A stretch of 64,000 nucleotides of DNA from Cellulomonas wangsupingiae (GTDB lineage Bacteria; Actinomycetota; Actinomycetes; Actinomycetales; Cellulomonadaceae), in the NCBI RefSeq assembly GCF_024508275.1, contig NZ_CP101989.1:1922001-1986000 (forward strand), given 5' to 3'. How positions within the stretch are numbered: position 1 is the stretch's first letter; every line of letters begins with the position of its first letter. Positions 44,446-52,800 of this stretch are shown here, piece by piece. The notes under the pieces are model-generated. The model did not search any database. It was not told the origin of the DNA and saw only the letters and a program-made list of their open reading frames with translations. A program made the position numbers and the translations under genes.

Positions 44446-45693
44446 ATGGCCGACGTCCTCGCCGGTGCCGGGCTGCCGGTCCGTACCGTCCGCACGCTCG
44501 ACGAGCACGCCGCCGCGGTCCTCGCGCTCGCCGGCCCGCTGGCGCCGGTGCGCGTGCGCCTGGCCGACGCCCGGGGGCGCGCGCTCGCGGTCGACGTGCG
44601 CAGCGCGGTCGACCTGCCGCCGTGGGAGAGCTCGGCGATGGACGGGTACGCGGTGCGTGCCGCGGACCTGCACGTCGGCGCGGTGCTCGACGTCGCCGAC
44701 GACGTGCCCGCGGGCGACACGCGGGTCGTGCGCGTCCCGGCGGGCGCCGTCGTGCGGATCATGACCGGTGCACCCGTGCCCGACGGCGCCGACACGGTGC
44801 TGCCCGTCGAGCTGACGGACGGCGGCACCCGACGCGTGCGGATCGACGGCGTCGTGGCCGCGGGCGCGCACGTGCGCCGCCGCGGCGAGGACGTCGGCAC
44901 CGGGGACGTCGTGCTGCGCGCCGGCGACGTCCTGGGGCCCGGTGCGATCGGCCTGCTGGCCGCCACGGGGCACGCGCACGTGGAGGTGCACGCCGCGCCG
45001 CGCGTGGCGGTGCTCTCGACGGGCTCCGAGCTCGTCGCGCCCGGCGTCCCGCTGCGGCACGGCCAGATCCACGAGTCGAACGGCCCCCAGCTGGCGGCCG
45101 CGGCCGCGGCGGCGGGCGCCGAGGTCGTCGACGTGCGCTGCGTGACGGACGACGTCGACGCCGTGCGCGCGGCGCTGAACGACCTCGGGGCGCGGGCGGA
45201 CGTCGTCGTGACCACGGGCGGGGTGTCCGTGGGTGCGTACGACGTGGTCCGCGACGCGCTGCTGGCGGACGGCACGGGTGAGCTCGTGCACGTGCGGATG
45301 CAGCCGGGCAAGCCGCAGGCCGTCGGCGCGCTCGCCGACGGCACGCCCGTGCTCGCACTGCCCGGCAACCCCGTCAGCTCGTTCGTGTCGTTCGAGGTGT
45401 TCGTCCGTCCGCTGCTGCGGCGGATGCTCGGGGCGCGCGACGTGCACCGCCGCACGCTGTCCGCCGCCGCCGCGGAGGACCTGCGCTCGCCCGCGGGGCG
45501 CCGCCAGCTGCTGCGGGCGCGGCTGGACTGGACCGGGGGTGCACCCGTCGCGGTGCCGGTCGGCGGCCCCGGCTCGCACCTGCTCGGCGCGCTCGCCCGC
45601 GCGGACGCGCTGATCGACGTCCCGCAGGACGTCACGCACGTGGCCGCGGGCGACCCCGTGGCCGTCATCGACCTGAGGGAGCACGACGCGTGA
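44446..45693 (+). CDS. moeA: Molybdopterin molybdenumtransferase
   Basis: 415 residues. Inserts molybdate into adenylylated molybdopterin. LPPWESSAMDGYAVRAADLH, RIMTGAPVPDGADTVLPVEL, VLSTGSELVAPGVPLRHGQI and VVTTGGVSVGAYDVVRDALL are all present, with LALPGNPVSSFVSFEVFVRP in the C-terminal part. TAGGTT lies 6 nt before the ATG (leaderless). First gene of moeA-moaC-mogA; the GTG of moaC overlaps its stop. Confidence 0.95.
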   Translation: MADVLAGAGLPVRTVRTLDEHAAAVLALAGPLAPVRVRLADARGRALAVDVRSAVDLPPWESSAMDGYAVRAADLHVGAVLDVADDVPAGDTRVVRVPAGAVVRIMTGAPVPDGADTVLPVELTDGGTRRVRIDGVVAAGAHVRRRGEDVGTGDVVLRAGDVLGPGAIGLLAATGHAHVEVHAAPRVAVLSTGSELVAPGVPLRHGQIHESNGPQLAAAAAAAGAEVVDVRCVTDDVDAVRAALNDLGARADVVVTTGGVSVGAYDVVRDALLADGTGELVHVRMQPGKPQAVGALADGTPVLALPGNPVSSFVSFEVFVRPLLRRMLGARDVHRRTLSAAAAEDLRSPAGRRQLLRARLDWTGGAPVAVPVGGPGSHLLGALARADALIDVPQDVTHVAAGDPVAVIDLREHDA

Positions 45694-46169
45694 ACGAGCC
45701 GGACCGCCTGACCCACGTCGACGCGCAGGGGGCGGCGCACATGGTCGACGTGGCCGACAAGGCCGTGACCGTCCGCAGCGCCCGCGCCACCGGTCGCCTC
45801 GTGACGACCCCGCAGGTCGTGGCGCTGCTGCGCGGCGAGGGCGTGCCGAAGGGCGACGCGCTCGCGGTGGCGCGCATCGCGGGGATCCAGGCGGCCAAGC
45901 GCACGCCCGACCTCGTGCCCCTGTGCCACCCGATCGCGATCCACGGCGTGAGCGTCGACCTCGAGGTCGTCGACGACGGCGTGACGATCGACGCGCGCGT
46001 GCGCACGGCCGACCGCACCGGCGTCGAGATGGAGGCGCTGACCTGCGTGGCGGCCGCCGGGCTCACCCTCGTGGACATGGTCAAGGCCGTCGACCGCGGT
46101 GCCCACCTCACCGACCTGCGCGTCGAGGAGAAGTCGGGCGGCCGCAGCGGGACGTGGACGCGTGGCTGA
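45690..46169 (+). CDS. moaC: Cyclic pyranopterin monophosphate synthase
   Basis: 159 residues. Converts the MoaA product to precursor Z. LTHVDAQGAAHMVDVADKAV, AKRTPDLVPLCHPIAIHGVS, RTGVEMEALTCVAAAGLTLV and DMVKAVDRGAHLTDLRVEEK with the SGGRSG C-terminus are the family's conserved segments, including the catalytic Asp and Lys. Starts with a GTG overlapping moeA by 4 bp and overlaps mogA by 8 bp. Confidence 0.96.
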   Translation: MNEPDRLTHVDAQGAAHMVDVADKAVTVRSARATGRLVTTPQVVALLRGEGVPKGDALAVARIAGIQAAKRTPDLVPLCHPIAIHGVSVDLEVVDDGVTIDARVRTADRTGVEMEALTCVAAAGLTLVDMVKAVDRGAHLTDLRVEEKSGGRSGTWTRG

Positions 46170-46689
46170 CGCGCCCGGCCCGGGCGACGCGCCGGGCGTG
46201 CCGGCCCCGGGGCGCCGTGCGGTCGTCGTGACGGCGTCGGACCGTGCAGCGGCCGGTACGTACGCCGACCGCTCGGGCCCGGTGCTCGTCGCCGGCCTGC
46301 GCGCGCTCGGGCTGCGGGTGGACGACCCCGTGGTCGTGCCGGACGGCGCACCCGTCGAGCAGGCGCTGCGCGACGCGGTCGCGGCGGGCGTGGCGCTCGT
46401 CGTCACCACCGGCGGGACGGGCCTCGGCCCCCGGGACGCCACGCCCGAGGCGACGCTCGCGGTGCTGGACCGCCGGGTGCCGGGCATCGCCGAGGCGCTG
46501 CGCGCGGACGCCGTGCGCCGCGGTGTCGCGGCCGGAGTGCTGTCACGCGGCGTCGCCGGCGTGGCGGGACGCACCCTGGTCGTCAACGTCGCCGGGTCGG
46601 TCGGTGCCGCGCGGGACGCGCTCGAGGTGCTCGCGCCCGTGCTGCCCCACGCGCTGGCGCAGGTCGCGGGCGGGGACCACCCGGGCTGA
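46162..46689 (+). CDS. mogA: Molybdopterin adenylyltransferase (MogA/MoaB family)
   Basis: 175 residues from a GTG inside the end of moaC. Adenylylates molybdopterin before molybdenum insertion. RRAVVVTASDRAAAGTYADR, LVVTTGGTGLGPRDATPEAT (the T-G-G-T-G motif) and VAGRTLVVNVAGSVGAARDA are typical. A Pro/Ala-rich N-terminal 18 residues may be unstructured. It converges on the MoeB-like gene with only 9 bp between stops. Confidence 0.92.
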   Translation: MADAPGPGDAPGVPAPGRRAVVVTASDRAAAGTYADRSGPVLVAGLRALGLRVDDPVVVPDGAPVEQALRDAVAAGVALVVTTGGTGLGPRDATPEATLAVLDRRVPGIAEALRADAVRRGVAAGVLSRGVAGVAGRTLVVNVAGSVGAARDALEVLAPVLPHALAQVAGGDHPG

Positions 46690-46698
46690 CGCCGCACG

Positions 46699-47859
46699 TC
46701 AGCTGCCGTGCGCCGCGGTCAGGCGCGCCCAGGCGGCGGCACCTCCGGGGACGTGGCGGACGTCGCGCACCCCGGCGGCGCGGGCGAGCGCCGCCGCGTG
46801 CGCCGAGCGCGCACCCGCCCGGCACAGCAGCACCAGCGGCCGCTCGGGGTCGAGCTCCGCCAGCGTGGCCTCGTCGACGAAGCGGGCGAACGGCACGTGC
46901 CGCGCGCCCGGCAGCGGCGCCCCGGCGGCCTCGACGGCGTCGCGCAGGTCGACGACGTCGACGTCACCACCCCGCGTCTCCAGGAGCCGCACCAGCTCGC
47001 CCGCGTCGTCCGCCGCGTCGCCCGGGGCGGCGGACGGCGTCGCGCGGGCCGGGCGGTCCGCCGCCGCGGCCGCGGACGGGCCGGGGGTGCGGCGGCGCAC
47101 CGGGACGTCCTGCCACGTGCCCGCGAACGCGTCGTGGACGGCGACCCGCCCCAGCAGCGTGCGCCCGGTGCCGCACACGAGCTTGACGACCTCGAGGGCC
47201 ATCGCCGCGCCCGCGGCGGCGCACACGGCCCCGAGCACGCCGTCGACGGCGCACGACGGCACCGAGCCGTCGGGCGGCGGGGCGCCGAACACGTCGCGCA
47301 GGTCGACACCGTCACCCGTCGGCGGGGCGGACCAGAACGTGCTGACCTGGGCGTGGCCCCGCTGCAGCGACCCCCACACCCAGGGCAGGCCCAGCTCCGC
47401 GCACACGTCGTTGACGAGGTAGCGGGTCGCGAAGTTGTCCGTGCCGTCGACGACGACGTCGTAGCCGGACAGCAGGTCCCGGGCGTTGTGAGGGGCCAGC
47501 CGCACGTCGTGCGTCCGGACGTCGGTCGCCGGGTCCAGCGCCCGCACGGCCGCGGCCGCGGAGTCGACCTTGCGCCGGCCCACGTCCGCGGTGCCGTGCA
47601 CGACCTGGCGCTGCAGGTTGGACGCCTCGACCACGTCGTCGTCGAGGACGCCCAGCGTGCCCACGCCGGCTGCCGCGAGGTACAGCAGGACGGGCGAGCC
47701 CAGGCCGCCGGCGCCGAGGACGAGCACACGCGCCGCGAGCAGGCGACGCTGCCCCGCCTCACCGACCTCCGCGAGCGCCAGGTGCCGCGCGTAGCGCGCC
47801 ACCTGGCCCGCCGTGAGCGGCGGGCCCGGGGCCACCAGCGGCGGCAGCGGGGCGCTCAC
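46699..47859 (-). CDS. moeB: MoeB/ThiF-type adenylyltransferase with C-terminal rhodanese domain
   Basis: 386 residues from a GTG overlapping the cupin gene. E1-like domain (about 15-255): ARVLVLGAGGLGSPVLLYLA (ATP site), LGVLDDDVVEASNLQRQVVH, YDVVVDGTDNFATRYLVNDV. Rhodanese domain (about 285-386) with the catalytic Cys in PLVLLCRAGARSAHAAALAR. It activates the MoaD C-terminus and then supplies sulfur, so one protein does both steps. The zinc-binding C-x2-C pairs of E. coli MoeB are not obvious. Confidence 0.92.
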   Translation of the reverse strand: MSAPLPPLVAPGPPLTAGQVARYARHLALAEVGEAGQRRLLAARVLVLGAGGLGSPVLLYLAAAGVGTLGVLDDDVVEASNLQRQVVHGTADVGRRKVDSAAAAVRALDPATDVRTHDVRLAPHNARDLLSGYDVVVDGTDNFATRYLVNDVCAELGLPWVWGSLQRGHAQVSTFWSAPPTGDGVDLRDVFGAPPPDGSVPSCAVDGVLGAVCAAAGAAMALEVVKLVCGTGRTLLGRVAVHDAFAGTWQDVPVRRRTPGPSAAAAADRPARATPSAAPGDAADDAGELVRLLETRGGDVDVVDLRDAVEAAGAPLPGARHVPFARFVDEATLAELDPERPLVLLCRAGARSAHAAALARAAGVRDVRHVPGGAAAWARLTAAHGS

Positions 47860-48197
47860 CCGTGCGGCCTCGTCGCGACGCCCGTCACGGTGGTCAGCAG
47901 CACCACGCTGTCCTCGAGCGCCACCACCGCGTGCCGCTCGTGCGTGAGCTCCCACAGCTCGCCGGCGGCGACCTCCTGCTGCACCTCGTCCCCGACCTCG
48001 ACGCGCACCCGCCCGCTCAGCGCCTGCAGGCTGGCCGCGGGCGGGGACGAGTGCTCCCCGAGCCGGGCTCCGGCGACGAGCGCGAGGACGGTCTGGCGCA
48101 GCTCGCCGTCGTGCACGACCAGCTGGGCGCTGCGGCCGTGCGGGTCCGTGCGGGCGGCGGCGAGCAGCTCGGCGGCGGTGGTCTGCAGATCGGTCAT
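47856..48197 (-). CDS. Small cupin-like protein
   Basis: 113 residues from the ATG at 48197. One cupin barrel: QTVLALVAGARLGEHSSPPA, ASLQALSGRVRVEVGDEVQQ, LWELTHERHAVVALEDSVVL. Potential metal ligands (His in GEHSS and HERH) match the cupin 2 pattern only partly. It could bind a small ligand or metal. Coupled to the MoeB-like gene by a GTGA overlap, so it belongs to cofactor or nitrate metabolism by context. Unassigned function. Confidence 0.75.
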   Translation of the reverse strand: MTDLQTTAAELLAAARTDPHGRSAQLVVHDGELRQTVLALVAGARLGEHSSPPAASLQALSGRVRVEVGDEVQQEVAAGELWELTHERHAVVALEDSVVLLTTVTGVATRPHG

Positions 48198-48281
48198 GGG
48201 CCGATCCTCGCAGGGCTCGCGCCGCGACGCGTCGCAGGGCACGCGGTCCGCGGGTTCTCACACGCCGTGCCGCGGGCGTGT

Positions 48282-48345
48282 GCGCGGAACGTTCGCGGCG
48301 GGTTACGCGGGGGCGCGTCCGGGTGAAACACGGGCTTCCTAGCCT
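48282..48345 (+). promoter_or_regulatory. narK promoter region: near-palindrome and -10
   Basis: GCGCGGAACGTTCGCGG (48283-48299) centres on GAACGTTC (48287-48294). TAGCCT (48340-48345) is a plausible -10, leaving a leader of about 100 nt before the GTG at 48453. GTTAC (48302) and GAAAC (48325) recall GlnR half-sites but are 23 bp apart, not the 11 or 33 expected, so a GlnR site is not claimed. GGCCCGACGCCCG is repeated directly near the start codon. Confidence 0.4.
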
Positions 48346-48452
48346 CGACCTCGACGCCGGCACCGCGCGGCGACGCCACCGCCGGGTCCCGACCCGGCCC
48401 GACGCCCGACCCCGCGCGCCCCTCGCACGCGGCCCGACGCCCGGAGGCTCCC

Positions 48453-49871
48453 GTGACCCAGACCCCGACGACGCCCGCCCCGCCGGCGGGGACGCCCGCG
48501 CCACCGGCCACGACCGACCACGGTCCCGGTGCCGTCGTCCTCAGCGCGCCCGGCGTCGCCCCCGAGCTCGTCCGGCACCGCGGCCGCTGGCTGCACGGCT
48601 GGAACCCCGAGGCCTCCGACCAGTGGCAGGACGTCGGGCGCACGGTCGCCCGCCGCAACCTGGGGCTCTCGGTGTTCGCCGAGTTCCTCGGGTTCGCCGT
48701 CTGGGCGCTGTGGAGCATCGTCGTGCCGCAGCTGCCGGCCGCCGGGTTCGTGCTGACGGCCGACCAGATGTTCTGGCTCATCGCGGTGCCGTCCCTCGTC
48801 GGCGCGGCGCTGCGCATCCCGTACACCTTCGCCGTGCCGCTGTTCGGCGGGCGCAACTGGACCGTCGTGTCGGCCCTCCTGCTCCTCGTGCCGACGGGGG
48901 CGCTCGTGTGGGCCGTGCAGCGCCCCGACCTGTCGTTCGGCGTCCTCCTGCTGGTCGCCGCGCTCGCGGGCGTCGGCGGCGGCAACTTCGCGTCGTCCAT
49001 GGCGAACATCTCGTTCTTCTACCCGGAGCGGGAGAAGGGACGGGCCCTGGGCCTGAACGCCGCCGGCGGCAACCTGGGCACCGCGGCGGTGCAGTTCGCC
49101 GTGCCGATCGTCATCGTCGGCGCCGCCGGCGTGCAGCTGGAGCGCGCAGGCCTGATGTTCGTGCCGCTCGCGATCCTCGCGGCGCTGCTCGCGTGGCGCT
49201 TCATGGACAACGTCAAGGACGCGGCCACCGATCCGCGGACCTACGGCTCGGCCGCCCGCCGGCGGCACACCTGGATCATCTCCTTCATCTACATCGGCAC
49301 GTTCGGCTCGTTCATCGGGTTCTCGGGCGCGTTCCCGACGCTGCTGAGGAACGAGTTCCCGGACATGACGCTGTCGATCGCGTTCCTCGGCGCGCTGGTC
49401 GGTTCCGTGGCACGCCCCGCCGGCGGGAGCCTGGCCGACCGGCTCGGTGGGGCGCGCGTCACCGTCGCGGCGTTCGCGGTCATGGCGGCCGGCACGGTCT
49501 CGGCCATCTTCGCCCTGCGGTCGGGCTCGTTCGGGCTGTTCTTCGGCTCGTTCCTCGTGCTGTTCCTCGCCACGGGCGCCGGCAACGGCTCGGTGTACCG
49601 CATGATCCCGGCCGTGTTCCGCCACGGCGCGGGTGACGAGGCCGACCGCGCGCGCCGCGCCAAGGTCGCGGCCGGGTGCATCGGCATCGCCGGTGCCGTC
49701 GGTGCCGTCGGCGGCTTCCTCATCCCGCGCGGGTTCGCGATCTCGACCACGCAGACCGGGGGGATCGAGGCCGCGCTGTGGGTCATCGTCGGGATGTACG
49801 GCGTGATGGCCGTCACCACCTGGGTCGTGTACGGCCGCCGTGGTGCGGCGTTCGGCGACGCCGTCATCTGA
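48453..49871 (+). CDS. narK: Nitrate/nitrite transporter, MFS family
   Basis: 472 residues, about twelve membrane helices after a Pro-rich N-terminus of about 40 residues. The NarK signature region is GGGNFASSMANISFFYPERE followed by GRALGLNAAGGNLG, with conserved Arg and Gly-rich nitrate motifs; LGALVGSVARPAGGSLADRL lies in the second half. Takes up nitrate and/or exports nitrite. GGAGG precedes the GTG. The stop overlaps the nitrate reductase ATG by one base, so uptake and reduction are made together. Confidence 0.94.
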   Translation: MTQTPTTPAPPAGTPAPPATTDHGPGAVVLSAPGVAPELVRHRGRWLHGWNPEASDQWQDVGRTVARRNLGLSVFAEFLGFAVWALWSIVVPQLPAAGFVLTADQMFWLIAVPSLVGAALRIPYTFAVPLFGGRNWTVVSALLLLVPTGALVWAVQRPDLSFGVLLLVAALAGVGGGNFASSMANISFFYPEREKGRALGLNAAGGNLGTAAVQFAVPIVIVGAAGVQLERAGLMFVPLAILAALLAWRFMDNVKDAATDPRTYGSAARRRHTWIISFIYIGTFGSFIGFSGAFPTLLRNEFPDMTLSIAFLGALVGSVARPAGGSLADRLGGARVTVAAFAVMAAGTVSAIFALRSGSFGLFFGSFLVLFLATGAGNGSVYRMIPAVFRHGAGDEADRARRAKVAAGCIGIAGAVGAVGGFLIPRGFAISTTQTGGIEAALWVIVGMYGVMAVTTWVVYGRRGAAFGDAVI

Positions 49872-52800
49872 TGACGTCCACCACGACCGCGCAGGACGAG
49901 CGGACGGCCACGACCCAGGTCGCGACCGTCTGCTCGTACTGCGGCGTGGGCTGCGGCATCGTCCTCGACGTCGGCCCGGACGGCGCGGTGCGGCGGGCGA
50001 GCGGCGACCGGTCGCACCCGTCCAACGCGGGGCGGCTGTGCACCAAGGGCGCGACGAGCGCCACGATGCTCGCGGCGGGCGGGCGCCTGACCAGGGCGCT
50101 CGTGCGTCCCGAGCGCGGAGCGGAGCCCGTCCCGGCCGACGTCGACGCCGCGATCGACACGGTCGCGCACCGGCTGCGGGAGATCCTCGACCGCGACGGC
50201 CCGGACGCGATCGCGCTCTACGTGTCGGGTCAGATGAGCATCGAGGCCCAGTACCTGGCCAACAAGCTGGCCAAGGGCTTCCTGCGGACGAACCAGATCG
50301 AGTCGAACTCCCGGCTCTGCATGGCCAGCGCGGGCACGGGGTACAAGCTCTCGCTCGGCTCCGACGGCCCGCCGGGGTCGTACGACGACCTCGACCACGC
50401 CGACGTGTTCCTCGTGATCGGCGCCAACATGGCCGACTGCCACCCCGTGCTGTTCCTCCGCCTGCTCGACCGGGTCAAGGCCGGCGCGCGGCTCGTCGTC
50501 GTCGACCCCCGCCGGACCGCCACCGCCGACAAGGCGGACCTGTTCCTGCAGGTGCGGCCGGGGACGGACATCGCGCTGCTCAACGGGCTCCTGCACCTGC
50601 TGGTCGAGGCGGACGCGGTCGACGAGGAGTTCGTCGCCACGCACACGCAGGGCTGGGAGGCGATGCCGGAGCTGCTGGCCGACTACCCGCCGGAGGTCGT
50701 CGAGTCGATCACCGGGGTCCCGCAGGCCGACCTGCGCGCCGCGGCCGCGATGATCGCCGGTGCGCGGGACTGGGTCTCGTGCTGGACCATGGGGCTCAAC
50801 CAGTCGACGCACGGCACCTGGAACACGAACGCGCTGGTCAACCTGCACCTCGCCACCGGGGCCATCGGCCGGCGGGGGAGCGGCCCGTTCTCCCTGACCG
50901 GGCAGCCCAACGCCATGGGTGGGCGCGAGATGGGGTACATGGGACCCGGGCTGCCCGGGCAGCGCAGCGTGCTCGACCCCGACGACCGCGCGTTCTGCGA
51001 GGACCTGTGGCAGGTGCCCCGCGGGACGATCCGTGCGGACGGCGTCGGCGCCGGCACGGTCGACATGTTCCGCCGCATGGCCGACGGCGAGATCCGCGCG
51101 TGCTGGGTGATCTGCACCAACCCGGTGGCGTCCGTCGGCAACCGGCGCACGGTCATCGAAGGGCTCGAGCGCGCCGAGCTGGTCGTCGCGCAGGACGTCT
51201 TCGTCGACACCGAGACCAACGCGTACGCCGACGTCGTCCTGCCCGCGGCCATGTGGTCGGAGGCCGACGGCGTCATGGTGAGCTCCGAGCGGACCATGAC
51301 CCTCGCGCGCCGCGCCCTGGCCGCGCCGGGTCAGGCCCTGCCCGACTGGCAGCTCGTCGCCCGCGTCGCGACCGCGATGGGCTTCGAGGGGTTCGCCCAC
51401 ACCTCCTCGCAGGAGGTCTTCGACGAGCTCCGCCGCGCGAGCAACCCCCGCACCGGGTACGACCTGCGGGGGATCTCGTACGACCGCCTGCGCCGCGAGC
51501 CCGTGCAGTGGCCGTGCGCGTCCCCCGACGCCCCCGCCCGCAACCCGGTGCGCTACCTCAACGACGGTGAGCACCGACCCGTCCTGACGTACCCCGACGG
51601 CACGCGGCCCCGCCTGGCCTTCGCCACCCCGAGCGGGCGCGCGGTCTTCCACGCCCGCCCGCACGCCGACCCCGCGGAGCTGCCCGACGACGACCACCCG
51701 TTCTGGTTCACCACCGGCCGCGTGCAGCACCAGTGGCACACGATGACCAAGACGGGCAAGGTCCCCGCGCTCAACAAGCTCGAGCCCGGGCCGTTCGTCG
51801 AGGTGAACCCGGTCGACGCCGCACGGCTGGGGCTCGTCGGGGGCGCGACGGTCGAGGTGGCGTCCCGCCGGGGGCGCGCCGTGCTGCCGGTGGACGTCAC
51901 CGACCGGGTCCCGCCGGGGACCTGCTTCGCCCCGTTCCACTGGAACGACGTCTTCGGGGAGTACCTCGCCGTGAACGCCGTGACCAACGACGCGGTCGAC
52001 CCGCTGTCCTTCCAGCCCGAGCTCAAGGCGTGTGCCGTCGCGCTCACCCCGGTGACGGTGGTCGAGCCTGCCACGGCGGCCCCGGCGTCCGGCGCGACGC
52101 CCTCCACGCCACCGCCCGACGCGCCCGCGCCGCCGCGCGGTCCGGGGATCGACGGCCCGGTGACGATGCAGGCGCTCGCGGCGGCGCTCGGCGTCGACGA
52201 CGTCGCCACGCCCGTCCTGGGCGACGACGAGCGGCGCTACCTGTCGGGGTTCCTCGCCGGGCTGGGACGGGGGGCCGCCGGGACGCCCGTGCTGCCGCCG
52301 TCGGCGCCGCTGAGCGGGGACCACGCGCTGTGGGTCGACGGCGTCCTGGCCGGCATGTTCTCGCGGGCGCCGGTGCCCGCGGGCCCGGCGGCGGCGACCC
52401 GGACCGTGACGGTGCTGTGGGCGTCGCAGACGGGCACGGCCGAGGAGGTCGCCGGCCTGGTGGCGCGACGGCTCGCGGGCGCCGGGCGCACACCGCGGGT
52501 CGTCGCGATGGACGACGCGCTGGACGACCTGCCGCGCTCCGGCGACCTCGTCCTGGTGACCAGCACCTTCGGTGACGGTGACGCACCGGACAACGGCGCG
52601 GCGCTGTGGGAGCTGCTGGCCGACCCGGAGGCGCCGTCGTTCGAGGGCGCCCGGTTCGCGGTCCTCGCCCTCGGCGACCCGTCGTACGACCGGTTCTGCG
52701 GCCACGGCCGGCGCCTCGACGGCCGGCTCGCCGAGCTCGGCGGGCAGCGCCTGCTGCCCCGGCTGGACCGCGCGCCCGGTGACGACGAGGCGGTCGGGGC

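Noticed and set aside
43312..44446. Molybdenum cofactor riboswitch before moaA or moeA
   Set aside because: Both genes have TANNNT 6 nt before the start codon, which leaves no leader for such an element.
48302..48329. GlnR binding site before narK (GTTAC and GAAAC)
   Set aside because: The two half-sites are 23 bp apart; the described GlnR arrangement needs 11 or 33 bp between a GTnAC and a GAAAC element.
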